Of a stretch of DNA of 64,000 nt, positions 8,582 through 17,060 are shown piece after piece. Source of the stretch: Ciceribacter ferrooxidans (GTDB lineage Bacteria; Pseudomonadota; Alphaproteobacteria; Rhizobiales; Rhizobiaceae); NCBI RefSeq assembly GCF_004137355.1, contig NZ_SDVB01000380.1:124001-188000 (forward strand), read 5' to 3'. A program made the position numbers and the translations under genes. The notes beneath the pieces were generated by a model. That model worked only from the letters and a program-made list of their open reading frames with translations. It was not told the origin of the DNA and did not search any database. The number at the start of each line of letters is the position of its first letter. The first letter of the stretch is position 1.

Positions 8582-10078
8582 TCAGTCGCCCTTGTGGCGG
8601 CGGGCCGGGAACAGGATGATGTCGCGGATCGACGGTGAGTCCGTCAGAAGCATGATCAGGCGATCGACGCCGATGCCGAGGCCACCCGCCGGCGGCATGC
8701 CCTGATCCATGGCTTCGAGGAAGTCCTCGTCCAGTTCCTTTTCGGTCTCGCCGCGCTCATGGGCCTGTTTGAGCTGCTCGACCATGCGGTTGCGCTGCTC
8801 GACTGGGTCGTTGAGCTCCGAGAAGGCGTTGCCGATTTCCCAGCCGTTGCAGTAGCTCTCGAAACGTTCGACGAGGCGTGGTTCGCCCGGCACTTCCTTG
8901 GCGAAAGGCGAAATATCCTTCGGGAAGTTGATGACGTGGGTCGGCTGGATCAGGGTCGCTTCGACCTTCTCCTCGAAGACATAGGCGAGGCATTCGCCCC
9001 AGGTCGCGTCCTTCTCGACTTCGAACCCGGCGCTGTAAGCGGCGGCGCGTGCTTCCTTGTCGGTCTTGAGCGACAGGAAATCGATGCCGGTCGCCTCCTT
9101 GACCGCATCGGGCATGGAGATCCGGCGGAACGGCCCCTTGAAGGAGAGCTCCTTGTCGGTGAAGGCGAATTCGGTCTTGCCGTGGACGGCGAGCGCCAGG
9201 CTTTCGAACAGCCGTTCTACGAGGCTCATCATGTCCTCGTAGTCGGCATAGGCCCAATAGCACTCCATCATGGTGAACTCGGGATTGTGCCGGGTCGAGA
9301 CGCCTTCGTTGCGGAAGTTGCGGTTGACTTCGAAGACCTTGTCGGTGAGGCCGGAGACCAGGACGCGCTTCAGGTAGAGTTCCGGCGCAATGCGCAGGTA
9401 CATGTCGAGCTTGAGCGTGTTGTGGTGGGTCTTGAAGGGTTCTGCCGCCGCGCCGCCGTAGATCACCTGCAGCATCGGGGTTTCGACTTCCATGAAGCCG
9501 TCGTCCTCGAGGAAGCGGCGCAGCGCCGAGAGGATCTTGCTGCGCTGCTGGAAGCGCAGCTTGGATTCCTCGTTGACCATGATGTCGAGATAGCGCTTGC
9601 GATAGCGCGTCTCGATATCTGCGAGGCCATGATACTTCTCCGGCATCGGCAGCAGCGTCTTGGTCAGCATGACGATCTCGTGGGCGTTGATCGTCAGTTC
9701 GCCACGCTTGGTGCGGCGGACCGCGCCGGTCACGCCGATGATGTCGCCGAGGTCGATGAGCGGCAGCAGGCTGCGGGCCTCTTCCGGCGTGGTGTCCTTG
9801 TGGGAGAAGATCTGGATCTTGCCCGAGGCGTCATGGATATCCATGAACATGCCCGAATTGCGTGAGGAATAGACGCGGCCCGCCACCGTCACCACGTCAC
9901 CGGATTCGGTGTCCGGCTCGAGATGGGCATATTTCTCCGCCAGTTCCTCGTTGGTCATCGTGCGGTGGAAGTGTGCGGGATAGACGTCGCCCACCTTGTC
10001 GCGCAGCAGCCCCAGCTTTTGTCGGCGCACTTCGGTCGCATCAGAGGAAAGGGCGGTTTCTGTCTTCGCTTCGTTCAT
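8582..10078 (-). CDS. lysS: Lysyl-tRNA synthetase, class II
   Basis: A 498-residue class II aminoacyl-tRNA synthetase that charges tRNA-Lys. The N-terminal OB fold (about residues 55-150) contains VTVAGRVYSSRNSGMFMDIH. Motif 2 is FRNEGVSTRHNPEFTMMECY, and motif 3 is GLGIGVDRLIMLLTD near the C terminus. Length and order are normal for bacterial LysS. It is transcribed in the same direction as gltX but separated from it by a palindromic repeat. Confidence 0.97.
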   Translation of the reverse strand: MNEAKTETALSSDATEVRRQKLGLLRDKVGDVYPAHFHRTMTNEELAEKYAHLEPDTESGDVVTVAGRVYSSRNSGMFMDIHDASGKIQIFSHKDTTPEEARSLLPLIDLGDIIGVTGAVRRTKRGELTINAHEIVMLTKTLLPMPEKYHGLADIETRYRKRYLDIMVNEESKLRFQQRSKILSALRRFLEDDGFMEVETPMLQVIYGGAAAEPFKTHHNTLKLDMYLRIAPELYLKRVLVSGLTDKVFEVNRNFRNEGVSTRHNPEFTMMECYWAYADYEDMMSLVERLFESLALAVHGKTEFAFTDKELSFKGPFRRISMPDAVKEATGIDFLSLKTDKEARAAAYSAGFEVEKDATWGECLAYVFEEKVEATLIQPTHVINFPKDISPFAKEVPGEPRLVERFESYCNGWEIGNAFSELNDPVEQRNRMVEQLKQAHERGETEKELDEDFLEAMDQGMPPAGGLGIGVDRLIMLLTDSPSIRDIILFPARRHKGD

Positions 10079-10122
10079 CGTTCAGTTCCTGTGGCGGCTC
10101 TTGGCCTTGCGCCGTGTAAATT

Positions 10123-10234
10123 GCCCCTCACCCTAACCCTCTCCCCGCAAGCGGGGCGAGGGGACTGGCTGCGGCGCCTCTTGCTCCCTTCTCGCTGCTT
10201 GCGGGGAGAAGGTGCAGGCAGGCGAACGAGGGGC
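10123..10234. repeat. RIME-like intergenic repeat between lysS and gltX
   Basis: Begins GCCCCTCACCCTAACCCTC, has an inner palindrome CCCCGCAAGCGGGG, a variable centre, then TGCTTGCGGGGAGAAGGTGC and ends near GAGGGGC. Its reverse complement aligns along most of its length with the element at 21322-21427. Two palindromes in about 110 bp is the layout of rhizobial RIME1 elements. Confidence 0.8.
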
Positions 10235-10245
10235 CTACTTCAATT

Positions 10246-11703
10246 TCAGCTTCCGCTACCGACCATCGAGGTCAGCACCTGGCTTGCCACTTTCAGCCGC
10301 TGGCGCACGACCGAACGGCCGAGCAGCGCCATGGAATCGAAGAGCGGCAGTGAGCGCTGGCTTCCCGAAACGGCGACGAAGAGCGGCGGCGTGACGACGC
10401 GCAGCTTCTTGCCGAGGCGGTCGGAAATCGCCCGCAGTTCCTCTTCGATCGTCGCGACGTTCCATTCGACGATCTTTTCGAGGTCGAACTGCACGGTGTT
10501 GATGATCTCCAGCGTTTCGGCGGGCGAGGTCTTCAGGCCGGCGAAGGAGGCAGGCGTGAGGCCGACGTCGTTCGCCAGCAGGAAGCCGGCGAGCGGCGGC
10601 AGTTCGCCGAGCTTGGAAATGCGGCTCTGCGCCAGTTTCAGGCCTTCGGTCAGGCGGTCGTTTTCTGACGCCCAGTCGAAGATGCGGGAGAGGAAATCCT
10701 CCGGCGTCAGCTTTTCGCGGATCCAGCGGCCATTCAGCCAGTCGAGCTTCTGCACGTCGAAGATGGCGCCGGCCTTCGAGAGGTTCTCCGGATCGAACTT
10801 TTCGGCAAGCTGGTCCATCGCCAGCAGTTCCTCGCCCTCGGCGATCTGGATGAAGAACAGGCCGAGGAAGTTCATCAGCGCTTCCGGCAGGTAGCCGAGC
10901 GCGGAATAGTACGAGATCGAGGTCGGGTTCTTGCGCTTCGACAGCTTCGACTTGTCGGCGTTGCGCATCAGCGACAGGTGCATGAACTTCGGCGGTTCGA
11001 GGCCGAGATACTGGTAGAGCAGGATGTGCTTCGGCACCGAGGCCAGCCACTCCTCGCCGCGGGCGACGTGGGTGATCTTCATCAGGTGGTCGTCGACGAC
11101 GTTTGCCATGTGGTAGGTCGGCATGCCGTCGGCCTTCAGGAGCACCTGCATGTCGACGCTGTCCCACGGGATTTCGACGTCGCCGTAGACGCCGTCGTGG
11201 AATTTGCACGAGCCTTCCGTCGGGATCTTCATGCGCACGACGGAGGGTTCACCCGCCTCCATGCGCTCGGTCACTTCCTCGGCGCTCAGGTGGAGGCAGA
11301 GGCCGTCATATTTCGGCGCCATGCCCTTGGCGCGCTGCGCGTCGCGCATCATTTCCAGCCGTTCCGGCGTGCAGAAGCAGCGGAAGGCATGGCCGTCGCG
11401 AACGAGCTGTTCGACGAAGGGACGATAGATGTCCTTGCGCTCCGACTGGCGGTAAGGGCCGTAAGGCCCGCCGACGTCCGGGCCTTCCGACCACTTGAGG
11501 CCGGTCCATTTCAGCGCGTCGAGAACCTTCTCCTCGAACTCCGCGGTCGAGCGGGTGGCGTCGGTATCCTCGATGCGGAGGATGAACTCGCCGCCGTTCT
11601 TCTTGGCGAAGAGATAATTGAACAGCGCGATGTAGGCGGTGCCGACATGCGGCTCGCCGGTCGGGGAAGGTGCAATACGGACGCGGACGCCGGAAGTGGT
11701 CAT
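10246..11703 (-). CDS. gltX: Glutamyl-tRNA synthetase
   Basis: A 485-residue class I synthetase. The HIGH-type motif is in IAPSPTGEPHVGTA near the N terminus and the KMSKS-type loop is KSKLSKRKN. ATG 11703 is chosen because family homology starts at MTTSGVRVRIAPSPTGEP; the frame extends 18 codons upstream without it. Alphaproteobacteria often have two GltX paralogues and use a non-discriminating one to make Glu-tRNA-Gln; which this is cannot be told from sequence alone. Confidence 0.96.
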   Translation of the reverse strand: MTTSGVRVRIAPSPTGEPHVGTAYIALFNYLFAKKNGGEFILRIEDTDATRSTAEFEEKVLDALKWTGLKWSEGPDVGGPYGPYRQSERKDIYRPFVEQLVRDGHAFRCFCTPERLEMMRDAQRAKGMAPKYDGLCLHLSAEEVTERMEAGEPSVVRMKIPTEGSCKFHDGVYGDVEIPWDSVDMQVLLKADGMPTYHMANVVDDHLMKITHVARGEEWLASVPKHILLYQYLGLEPPKFMHLSLMRNADKSKLSKRKNPTSISYYSALGYLPEALMNFLGLFFIQIAEGEELLAMDQLAEKFDPENLSKAGAIFDVQKLDWLNGRWIREKLTPEDFLSRIFDWASENDRLTEGLKLAQSRISKLGELPPLAGFLLANDVGLTPASFAGLKTSPAETLEIINTVQFDLEKIVEWNVATIEEELRAISDRLGKKLRVVTPPLFVAVSGSQRSLPLFDSMALLGRSVVRQRLKVASQVLTSMVGSGS

Positions 11704-11944
11704 CGGATTCTTGCTCTGGTGACGTGCGAGTGACCGGGCGGAAAACCGCGTGGTCACGGACGGGGTGTCGAAAAGCGAAAAACCGCGTCGAAAACCGCCT
11801 AAAGCGGGAAATCCCGCGATTTTTCATTCCGTGGCCTTAGGCCACATTCGGCCGCGGGCGTCAAGACACACTGCGGCAGGGCGGCGGGTGCCACGGCGGC
11901 GGTGAAGGAGAAACCGATGAAAAAATACGGTCGTCGGGAACCTT

Positions 11945-12152
11945 CAGCTGCCGGTTGCGTTTGACCCTGCAGAACACGGGCCGTGCCAACCGGACGCGAC
12001 GGGAACGAGAACACGGTGATTTTTCCGGTTTCTCACCGTGGCCAACGAAACGGCAGACGAGCTCTGACCCGTCCGGCCCGCGTTCCTCATCCCTAGTCCC
12101 CGCACTGAAGAGCCGCATTCCGCCAATGCCGGCTCTTCTTTTTTGCTTTTTT
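11945..12152 (+). ncRNA. Candidate trans-encoded small RNA
   Basis: The 459-bp gap between gltX and the SLC13 gene has no credible reading frame. On the + strand it holds three successive hairpins: CCGGTTG (11951-11957) with CAACCGG (11987-11993); CACGGTGA (12012-12019) with TCACCGTG (12033-12040); and GAAGAGCCG (12107-12115) with CGGCTCTTC (12130-12138), followed by TTTTTTGCTTTTTT. Both flanking genes are on the - strand and gltX points away, so this strong + strand terminator has no protein gene to terminate. The 5' end is not defined and no clear promoter was seen. Confidence 0.5.
12107..12152 (+). terminator. Strong rho-independent terminator with no upstream coding gene
   Basis: A perfect 9-bp stem GAAGAGCCG/CGGCTCTTC with a 14-nt loop is followed directly by six T, GC and six T. 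It is oriented for + strand transcription and is the main evidence for the RNA candidate above. Confidence 0.85.
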
Positions 12153-12162
12153 CCGTGCGGCT

Positions 12163-13935
12163 TCACGACACCGGCCAGACGAGGAGCAGGGTCGGCACGC
12201 TGACCAGTACGATCAGACCCGAAAGCGGCAAACCGAGCCGCGGGTAGTCGCTGAAGCGGTACCCGCCCGGGCCGAACACGAGCGTGTTGCACTGATGGCC
12301 TATCGGCGTCAGGAAGTCGCAACCCGCGCCGACCGCAACCGCCATCAGGAAAGCCTCCGGTTTGTAGTGGAGGTTGGCCGCGAAACTCGCCGCGATCGGC
12401 GCCATGACGAGCACGGTTGCGGCATTGTTGAGGAACGGCGTGACCAGCATGGCCGTCACGAGGATCAGCGCCAGCGCGCCATAGGTGGGAAGATTGACCG
12501 CCACATGACCGAGCCAGGCGGCAACGACATCGCTCGCGCCGGTCGTGCGCAAGGTGTCGCTCACCGGAATGAGTGCCGCGAGCATCACCAGGATGGGACC
12601 GTCCACCGCCCGGTAGATTTCGCTGAGCGGTATGGCGCGCAGCATCACCATGCCGAGTGCTGCCGCGAAGAAAGCGATGCCGATGGGAGCGAGCCCGAGC
12701 GCGGTCGCACCCATCGCGGCGACCAGGATCGCGAGCGGCACGGCAGCATTGCGCGGAGTACCGAGCAGGATTTCGCGTTCGGCAAGCGGAAGGCAACCGA
12801 GTTCCTGAAGCAGGCCGGGCAGCGTGTTCCTCCTGCCTTGGAGGACGACGACGTCGCCGGCGCGCAGGGTCATCTCGCCCATGCTTTCGCCCGTTCGTTT
12901 TCCCGGTCGGCTTACGGCAATCACGTTGACGCCGTAGCTGTGAAAGATCGACAGCTCGCGTGCGGTCATGCCGATCAGGAAGGAGTCGTGGGCGATGACC
13001 GCCTCGATTGCGCCGATGTCGCTGTTCTTCTCTCCGTCCTGGGCGAGCGGCCTTCCGGAAAGCGCCAGTGACGCCTGGGAGACGACCCGGTCGAGCGCCT
13101 CGGACGGGCCTTCGAGGAGAAGAATGTCGTTTTCCCGGATCTGCACATCGGGAAAGGGGGCGATGCGGACATGGCCGCGCAGGATGCCGGTCGCGATCAC
13201 CTCTCCGCCGGAGAGCGTCAGCAGGTCACTCAGCTTCTTGCCCCCGAAGGACGATTGCTTCGTGACCCTGGCCTCGGTCGCGTAGCTCGAGTTCTCCAAC
13301 GTCTCCTGTAGGGACGAAGCCTGGTTCTCCCTCTCCGGCACCAGCCGGTAGAAGAAGATCAGAAAGAGGACGCCGGTGAGGGCGAGCACCGCTCCGACCG
13401 GTGTGAAATCGAACATGCTGAAGCTCTCGCCGGTGATCTCGTGGCGAAGCTGCGAGACCACGATGTTCGGCGAGGTGCCGATCTGGGTCATCAGGCCGCC
13501 CAGGAGGGCGGCGAACGCCATCGGCATCAGGAAGATCGACGGAGACGTGCCGGAGCGACGGGAGAACTGAAAGGCGACCGGCATCATGATCGCCAGCGCG
13601 CCGATGTTCTTGATGAAGGCTGAGAGCACGGCCACGGTCAGGAGCAGCAGGACCATCTGCGCGCGGACCGACTCGAGCTTCGGGAAGAAGCGCTTGATCG
13701 CCGCATCGACGATGCCCGAGCGGGCGACGCCGGCGCTGACGACGAGGGCGCTGCCGACGATGACCACGATGTCGTTGGAAAAGCCGGAAAAGGCCTTGTC
13801 GGCCGGTACGAGCCCGAGAGCGACGGCGACGATGAGCGCAGTGCAGGCCACCACATCATAGCGGAAGCGATCCCAGATGAAGAAACCCATCATGGTGCCG
13901 ATTACCGCGAAAGCCAGAATCTGCTCGGTTGACAT
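12163..13935 (-). CDS. SLC13/DASS-type permease with two TrkA-C (RCK_C) domains
   Basis: A 590-residue inner-membrane transporter. Two hydrophobic blocks (about residues 1-200 and 395-590) carry the paired motifs NIGALAIMMP with TQIGTSPNI, and NNAATVLVMAPIA with GHQCNTLVFGPGGY. Between them two RCK_C-like soluble domains occupy about residues 205-385 (for example LSDLTLSGGEVIATGILRG is approximated by LLTLSGGEVIATGILRG). Such proteins move sulfate, di- and tricarboxylates or related anions with sodium or protons; the substrate is not readable. It stands alone between the RNA candidate and terC. Confidence 0.9.
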   Translation of the reverse strand: MSTEQILAFAVIGTMMGFFIWDRFRYDVVACTALIVAVALGLVPADKAFSGFSNDIVVIVGSALVVSAGVARSGIVDAAIKRFFPKLESVRAQMVLLLLTVAVLSAFIKNIGALAIMMPVAFQFSRRSGTSPSIFLMPMAFAALLGGLMTQIGTSPNIVVSQLRHEITGESFSMFDFTPVGAVLALTGVLFLIFFYRLVPERENQASSLQETLENSSYATEARVTKQSSFGGKKLSDLLTLSGGEVIATGILRGHVRIAPFPDVQIRENDILLLEGPSEALDRVVSQASLALSGRPLAQDGEKNSDIGAIEAVIAHDSFLIGMTARELSIFHSYGVNVIAVSRPGKRTGESMGEMTLRAGDVVVLQGRRNTLPGLLQELGCLPLAEREILLGTPRNAAVPLAILVAAMGATALGLAPIGIAFFAAALGMVMLRAIPLSEIYRAVDGPILVMLAALIPVSDTLRTTGASDVVAAWLGHVAVNLPTYGALALILVTAMLVTPFLNNAATVLVMAPIAASFAANLHYKPEAFLMAVAVGAGCDFLTPIGHQCNTLVFGPGGYRFSDYPRLGLPLSGLIVLVSVPTLLLVWPVS

Positions 13936-14048
13936 GAGACTCCGCTGCCGTTTGACCTCGAGTATTCCGGATCAGGCGGTACCGATCAATCCCTCCAATG
14001 CAGGGTGCTCTGCTTTGTTCCGAACGAAGACGCAGGAGCCTTGAAATG

Positions 14049-14085
14049 CGATCGGCCCGCGCGGGGATGCCGCGCGGGCCGATCG
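14049..14085 (-). terminator. Hairpin downstream of terC
   Basis: A perfect 16-bp stem, CGATCGGCCCGCGCGG with CCGCGCGGGCCGATCG, closes a 5-base loop just after the terC stop. It has only a weak T-run on the - strand (CATTTC), so termination efficiency is uncertain. Confidence 0.6.
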
Positions 14086-14102
14086 ATCCGGGTGTTCGCC
14101 CC

Positions 14103-14858
14103 TCAGTGCAGCGTCTTCTTTCCGGCCTCGGCGCGGCGTTTGCGGCGCGCCAGCATGTTGAGGCCTTCGACCAGCGCCGAGAAGGCCATTGCCGCGTAGA
14201 CGTAGCCCTTCGGGACGTGGAAGCCCATGCCGTCGGCGATCAGCGTCATGCCGATCATCAGCAGGAAGCCGAGCGCCAGCATGACGATGGTCGGGTTCTT
14301 CTCGATGAAGTTCGCCAGCGGGTTCGAGGCGAGCAGCATGACCGTGACGGCCACGACGACGGCGATGATCATGACCGGCAGGTGATCGGTCATGCCGACG
14401 GCGGTGATGATGCTGTCGACGGAAAAGACGAGGTCGAGCAGGAGGATCTGGCCGATGGCGGCGGCGAGCGTGCCGGTTGCCGAGGATGCGATGAAATCCT
14501 CATCGTGGTCGATCGGGTCGACATTGTGGTGGATTTCCTTGGTGGCCTTCCAGACTAGGAACAGGCCGCCGCCGATCAGGATCATGTCCTTCCAGGAGAA
14601 GCCGTGACCGAAGAGTTCGAAGACGGGGGTTGTGAGCTGGACAATCCAGGCGATGGTGCCGAGCAGGACGAGACGCATGACCAGCGCCAGGCCGATGCCG
14701 ATGCGGCGCGCCGGCACACGCTGGGCGGCGGGCAACTTGTTGGTGAGGATCGAGATGAACACCAGGTTGTCGATCCCGAGGACGACCTCCATGACGATCA
14801 GCGTGATCAGGGCGACCCAGGCGGCGGGGTCCTGGACGAGAAGAGCGAGATCCTGCAT
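14103..14858 (-). CDS. TerC-family integral membrane protein
   Basis: A 251-residue membrane protein with seven or so helices and the family motif [19 protein letters not shown] near residue 25 plus [15 protein letters not shown] near the middle; the paired acidic residues inside helices are the conserved feature of TerC. Relatives have been linked to tellurite resistance, manganese export and metalation of exported proteins. ATG 14858 has GGAAGAAG just upstream and starts at the family boundary MQDLALLV. No manganese (yybP-ykoY) riboswitch was recognised upstream. Confidence 0.9.
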   Translation of the reverse strand: MQDLALLVQDPAAWVALITLIVMEVVLGIDNLVFISILTNKLPAAQRVPARRIGIGLALVMRLVLLGTIAWIVQLTTPVFELFGHGFSWKDMILIGGGLFLVWKATKEIHHNVDPIDHDEDFIASSATGTLAAAIGQILLLDLVFSVDSIITAVGMTDHLPVMIIAVVVAVTVMLLASNPLANFIEKNPTIVMLALGFLLMIGMTLIADGMGFHVPKGYVYAAMAFSALVEGLNMLARRKRRAEAGKKTLH

Positions 14859-14965
14859 GAACTTCTTCCGGTTGGTGGTTCGTGGAAGCACAAATGGCCC
14901 AAGTACCGCCAAACGACAAGGCCCGGATCCTGGCCTGTTCCGGAAAATTACGCTGATTTCGTCGG

Positions 14966-15646
14966 TTAGCCGTCTGCCCGGGCCTCGGTGCCGTAGGCCG
15001 CCATGAAGACCTTGAGGCCGCTGTCCACGACATACTCGATTTCAGTCTCTTCCGGCGGCGCGGTCATTTCGCCGAATAGGCGCTGACGGAAGAACTGGCC
15101 GGTCGCAAGCTCGATGTACTGGCGGGCGGCAAGATCGGTATCCTCCACCTTCAGCGCTCCGGCCTCGACCTGCTGCTCAATGAAGGTCCGCAGAACGGTG
15201 CGGGCGTTGGCTGGGGCGGAGGCGAAGAAGCGCTTGCAGAGACTCGGCATGCGGTCGACGACGCCGAGCAGGATGCGCATTGCAGGGATCATGTCCGAGT
15301 TGATGATATGCCGGGCGAAGGCGATGCCGAAACGGCGCAACCCGTCGTGGACATCGCTGCTCTCTGCCAGGATGTCGCGCAGGAATTCCGTAAAGCGGCC
15401 TTTTTCTCTCTCGATCAGCGCGCCGAACAGTTCTTCCTTGCTGTCGAAATAGACGTAGATGGTTCCCTTGGAGACTCCGGCCTCCCGCGTCACGTCGTTC
15501 ATGCTCGCCGCGTCGAAACCCACCCGCATGAAGACGGAGCGGGCGCCGTCGAGGATCTGCTCGCGCTTCACTGGATCTTCACCGGCGGCGAAGCGCCCTA
15601 CGGAACAAAGGCTGGTCTCCGGGATCGGGTTCGGCGTTTCGGACAT
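14966..15646 (-). CDS. TetR-family regulator of the adjacent efflux pair
   Basis: A 226-residue TetR/AcrR regulator. The helix-turn-helix is in [21 protein letters not shown], and the C-terminal half is the ligand-binding helical domain (TetR_C family with [14 protein letters not shown]). The ATG at 15646 is preferred; a TTG 11 codons upstream is also in frame. It is divergent from the HlyD/MFS efflux operon, and two inverted repeats lie in the shared promoter region. It is probably a repressor relieved by a pump substrate. Confidence 0.9.
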   Translation of the reverse strand: MSETPNPIPETSLCSVGRFAAGEDPVKREQILDGARSVFMRVGFDAASMNDVTREAGVSKGTIYVYFDSKEELFGALIEREKGRFTEFLRDILAESSDVHDGLRRFGIAFARHIINSDMIPAMRILLGVVDRMPSLCKRFFASAPANARTVLRTFIEQQVEAGALKVEDTDLAARQYIELATGQFFRQRLFGEMTAPPEETEIEYVVDSGLKVFMAAYGTEARADG

Positions 15647-15692
15647 TTTCTTGCTCACGCGTCTCTTTCGGGTACTCAAAAAACTAACGAAA

Positions 15693-15710
15693 TCGAACTC
15701 GACGGTTCGA
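15693..15710. promoter_or_regulatory. Putative TetR operator 1
   Basis: TCGAAC, a 6-nt spacer, then GTTCGA: a perfect inverted repeat in the divergent promoter region of tetR and the efflux operon, near the tetR side. Confidence 0.5.
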
Positions 15711-15749
15711 TCTCTCTTGATATGTGGGATGAAACGCTCTAAGTCAACC

Positions 15750-15763
15750 GAACCGAACGGTTC
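15750..15763. promoter_or_regulatory. Putative TetR operator 2
   Basis: GAACCGAACGGTTC is an inverted repeat (GAACCG/CGGTTC with a 2-nt centre). It shares the half-site GGTTC/GAACC with operator 1 and is followed by AATATAAA, a possible -10 region of the efflux operon. Confidence 0.55.
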
Positions 15764-15835
15764 AGTTCAATATAAATGCACTTTTGTATGCCTGACCCGA
15801 AACGAAACCTGTCAATTCAAAAGATGGAAACGACA

Positions 15836-17041
15836 ATGTCCGGCTCCCAGAGAAGCAATGCAATCCGCTCGGTCGACACCGGGCGCGATCCGGTGGTCGT
15901 CGAGACGACGGCCCCGGAGACCGTCGAAGGCCGTCAGGACGAGACTTCCGCTCCCGCACAGTTGCAGGAGCCGATGAAGGCGAAGAAGCGGCGCAGTCCG
16001 GTTTTGCCGGTCGTGGCGTTCGCGCTTCTCGCCGGTGCCGCCTGGTACGGCTATAACTGGTGGACCGAAGGCCGCTTCATGGTGTCCACGGACGATGCCT
16101 ACATCGAAGGCGACATTGCCATCATCTCGCCGAAGGTCGGCGGCTATGTCGAGAAGGTCAACGTCACCAACAACCAGATCGTCAAGGCGGGTGAACCGCT
16201 CGTGACCCTCGACAACGGCGATTACCGTATCGCCGCGGAGCAGGCCGAGGCGCAGGTGAAGAGCCAGCACCTGACGCTCGACCGCGTTGACGCGCAGATC
16301 AAGGGCGCCGAGGCGAGCCTGCTGCAGGCGAAGGCCCAGAAGCAGGCGGCCGTCGCCAGCCTCGACCTCGCGCAGCTTTCCTTCAAGCGGGCGAGCGGCC
16401 TGCAGGCGCAGAAGGTAGTGTCGACCGCGGACCTCGACAGTGCGAAGACGCAGCTCGAACAGGCGCAGGCCAATGTGAGCGCCGCGGACGCGAACATCGC
16501 CGCGGCCGAGGCGCAGATCGCCGTCCTCAAGGCGCAACGTGCAGAGGCAGAGGCGGCGATCCGTTCCGCCGAGCTGGCTCTCGAAAAGGCAAAGCGCGAC
16601 CTGGGATTTACTGTCCTCAAGGCGCCCTATGACGGCGTGGTCGGCAATCTCTCCGTCCAGACCGGCGACCTCGTCTCGGCCGGCAAGCGGCTCGCCGCAC
16701 TGGTTCCGGTGAGCGATCTCTTCATCGACGCGAACTTCAAGGAGACGCAGATAGCCCATCTCGCGCCCGGATCGAAGGTCAACATCCATGTCGACGCCTT
16801 CGACGAGGAGCCGCTCGTCGGCACCGTCACCTCGATCGCGCCGGCATCGGGTTCCGTCTTCTCGATGCTGCCGGCCGAGAACGCGACCGGCAACTTCACC
16901 AAGGTCGTCCAGCGCGTGCCGGTACGCATCTCCCTGCCGAAGGAGGCTCTCGACAGCGGCAAGCTCCGGGCGGGCCTGAGCGTCGTCGTCGACGTCGACA
17001 CGCGCACTGCGCCGGCCGGCCACGCGCTCGCGGCCAAGTGA
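15836..17041 (+). CDS. HlyD/EmrA-type membrane fusion protein
   Basis: A 401-residue periplasmic adaptor. A short cytoplasmic N terminus is followed by one transmembrane helix (SPVLPVVAFALLAGAAWYGY), a lipoyl/beta-barrel start (VSTDDAYIEGDIAIISPKVG), a long alpha-helical coiled coil (about residues 110-240, Ala/Gln/Glu-rich) and the matching barrel half (GDLVSAGKRLAALVPVSDLF). It links the MFS pump encoded next to an outer-membrane channel. ATG 15836 has GGA 8 nt upstream; ATG codons at 15776 and 15824 are in frame but the first overlaps the promoter. Confidence 0.92.
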   Translation: MSGSQRSNAIRSVDTGRDPVVVETTAPETVEGRQDETSAPAQLQEPMKAKKRRSPVLPVVAFALLAGAAWYGYNWWTEGRFMVSTDDAYIEGDIAIISPKVGGYVEKVNVTNNQIVKAGEPLVTLDNGDYRIAAEQAEAQVKSQHLTLDRVDAQIKGAEASLLQAKAQKQAAVASLDLAQLSFKRASGLQAQKVVSTADLDSAKTQLEQAQANVSAADANIAAAEAQIAVLKAQRAEAEAAIRSAELALEKAKRDLGFTVLKAPYDGVVGNLSVQTGDLVSAGKRLAALVPVSDLFIDANFKETQIAHLAPGSKVNIHVDAFDEEPLVGTVTSIAPASGSVFSMLPAENATGNFTKVVQRVPVRISLPKEALDSGKLRAGLSVVVDVDTRTAPAGHALAAK

Positions 17042-17060
17042 CGGATGTCGAGGTAAGAGC

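Noticed and set aside
11861-12796. A - strand frame running through the gltX-SLC13 spacer
   Set aside because: It lies mostly in another frame of the SLC13 gene; the spacer part has Arg-rich composition and a strong + strand terminator crosses it.
14859-14965. Manganese (yybP-ykoY) riboswitch before terC
   Set aside because: Only about 100 bp are available and the two conserved loop motifs are not visible.
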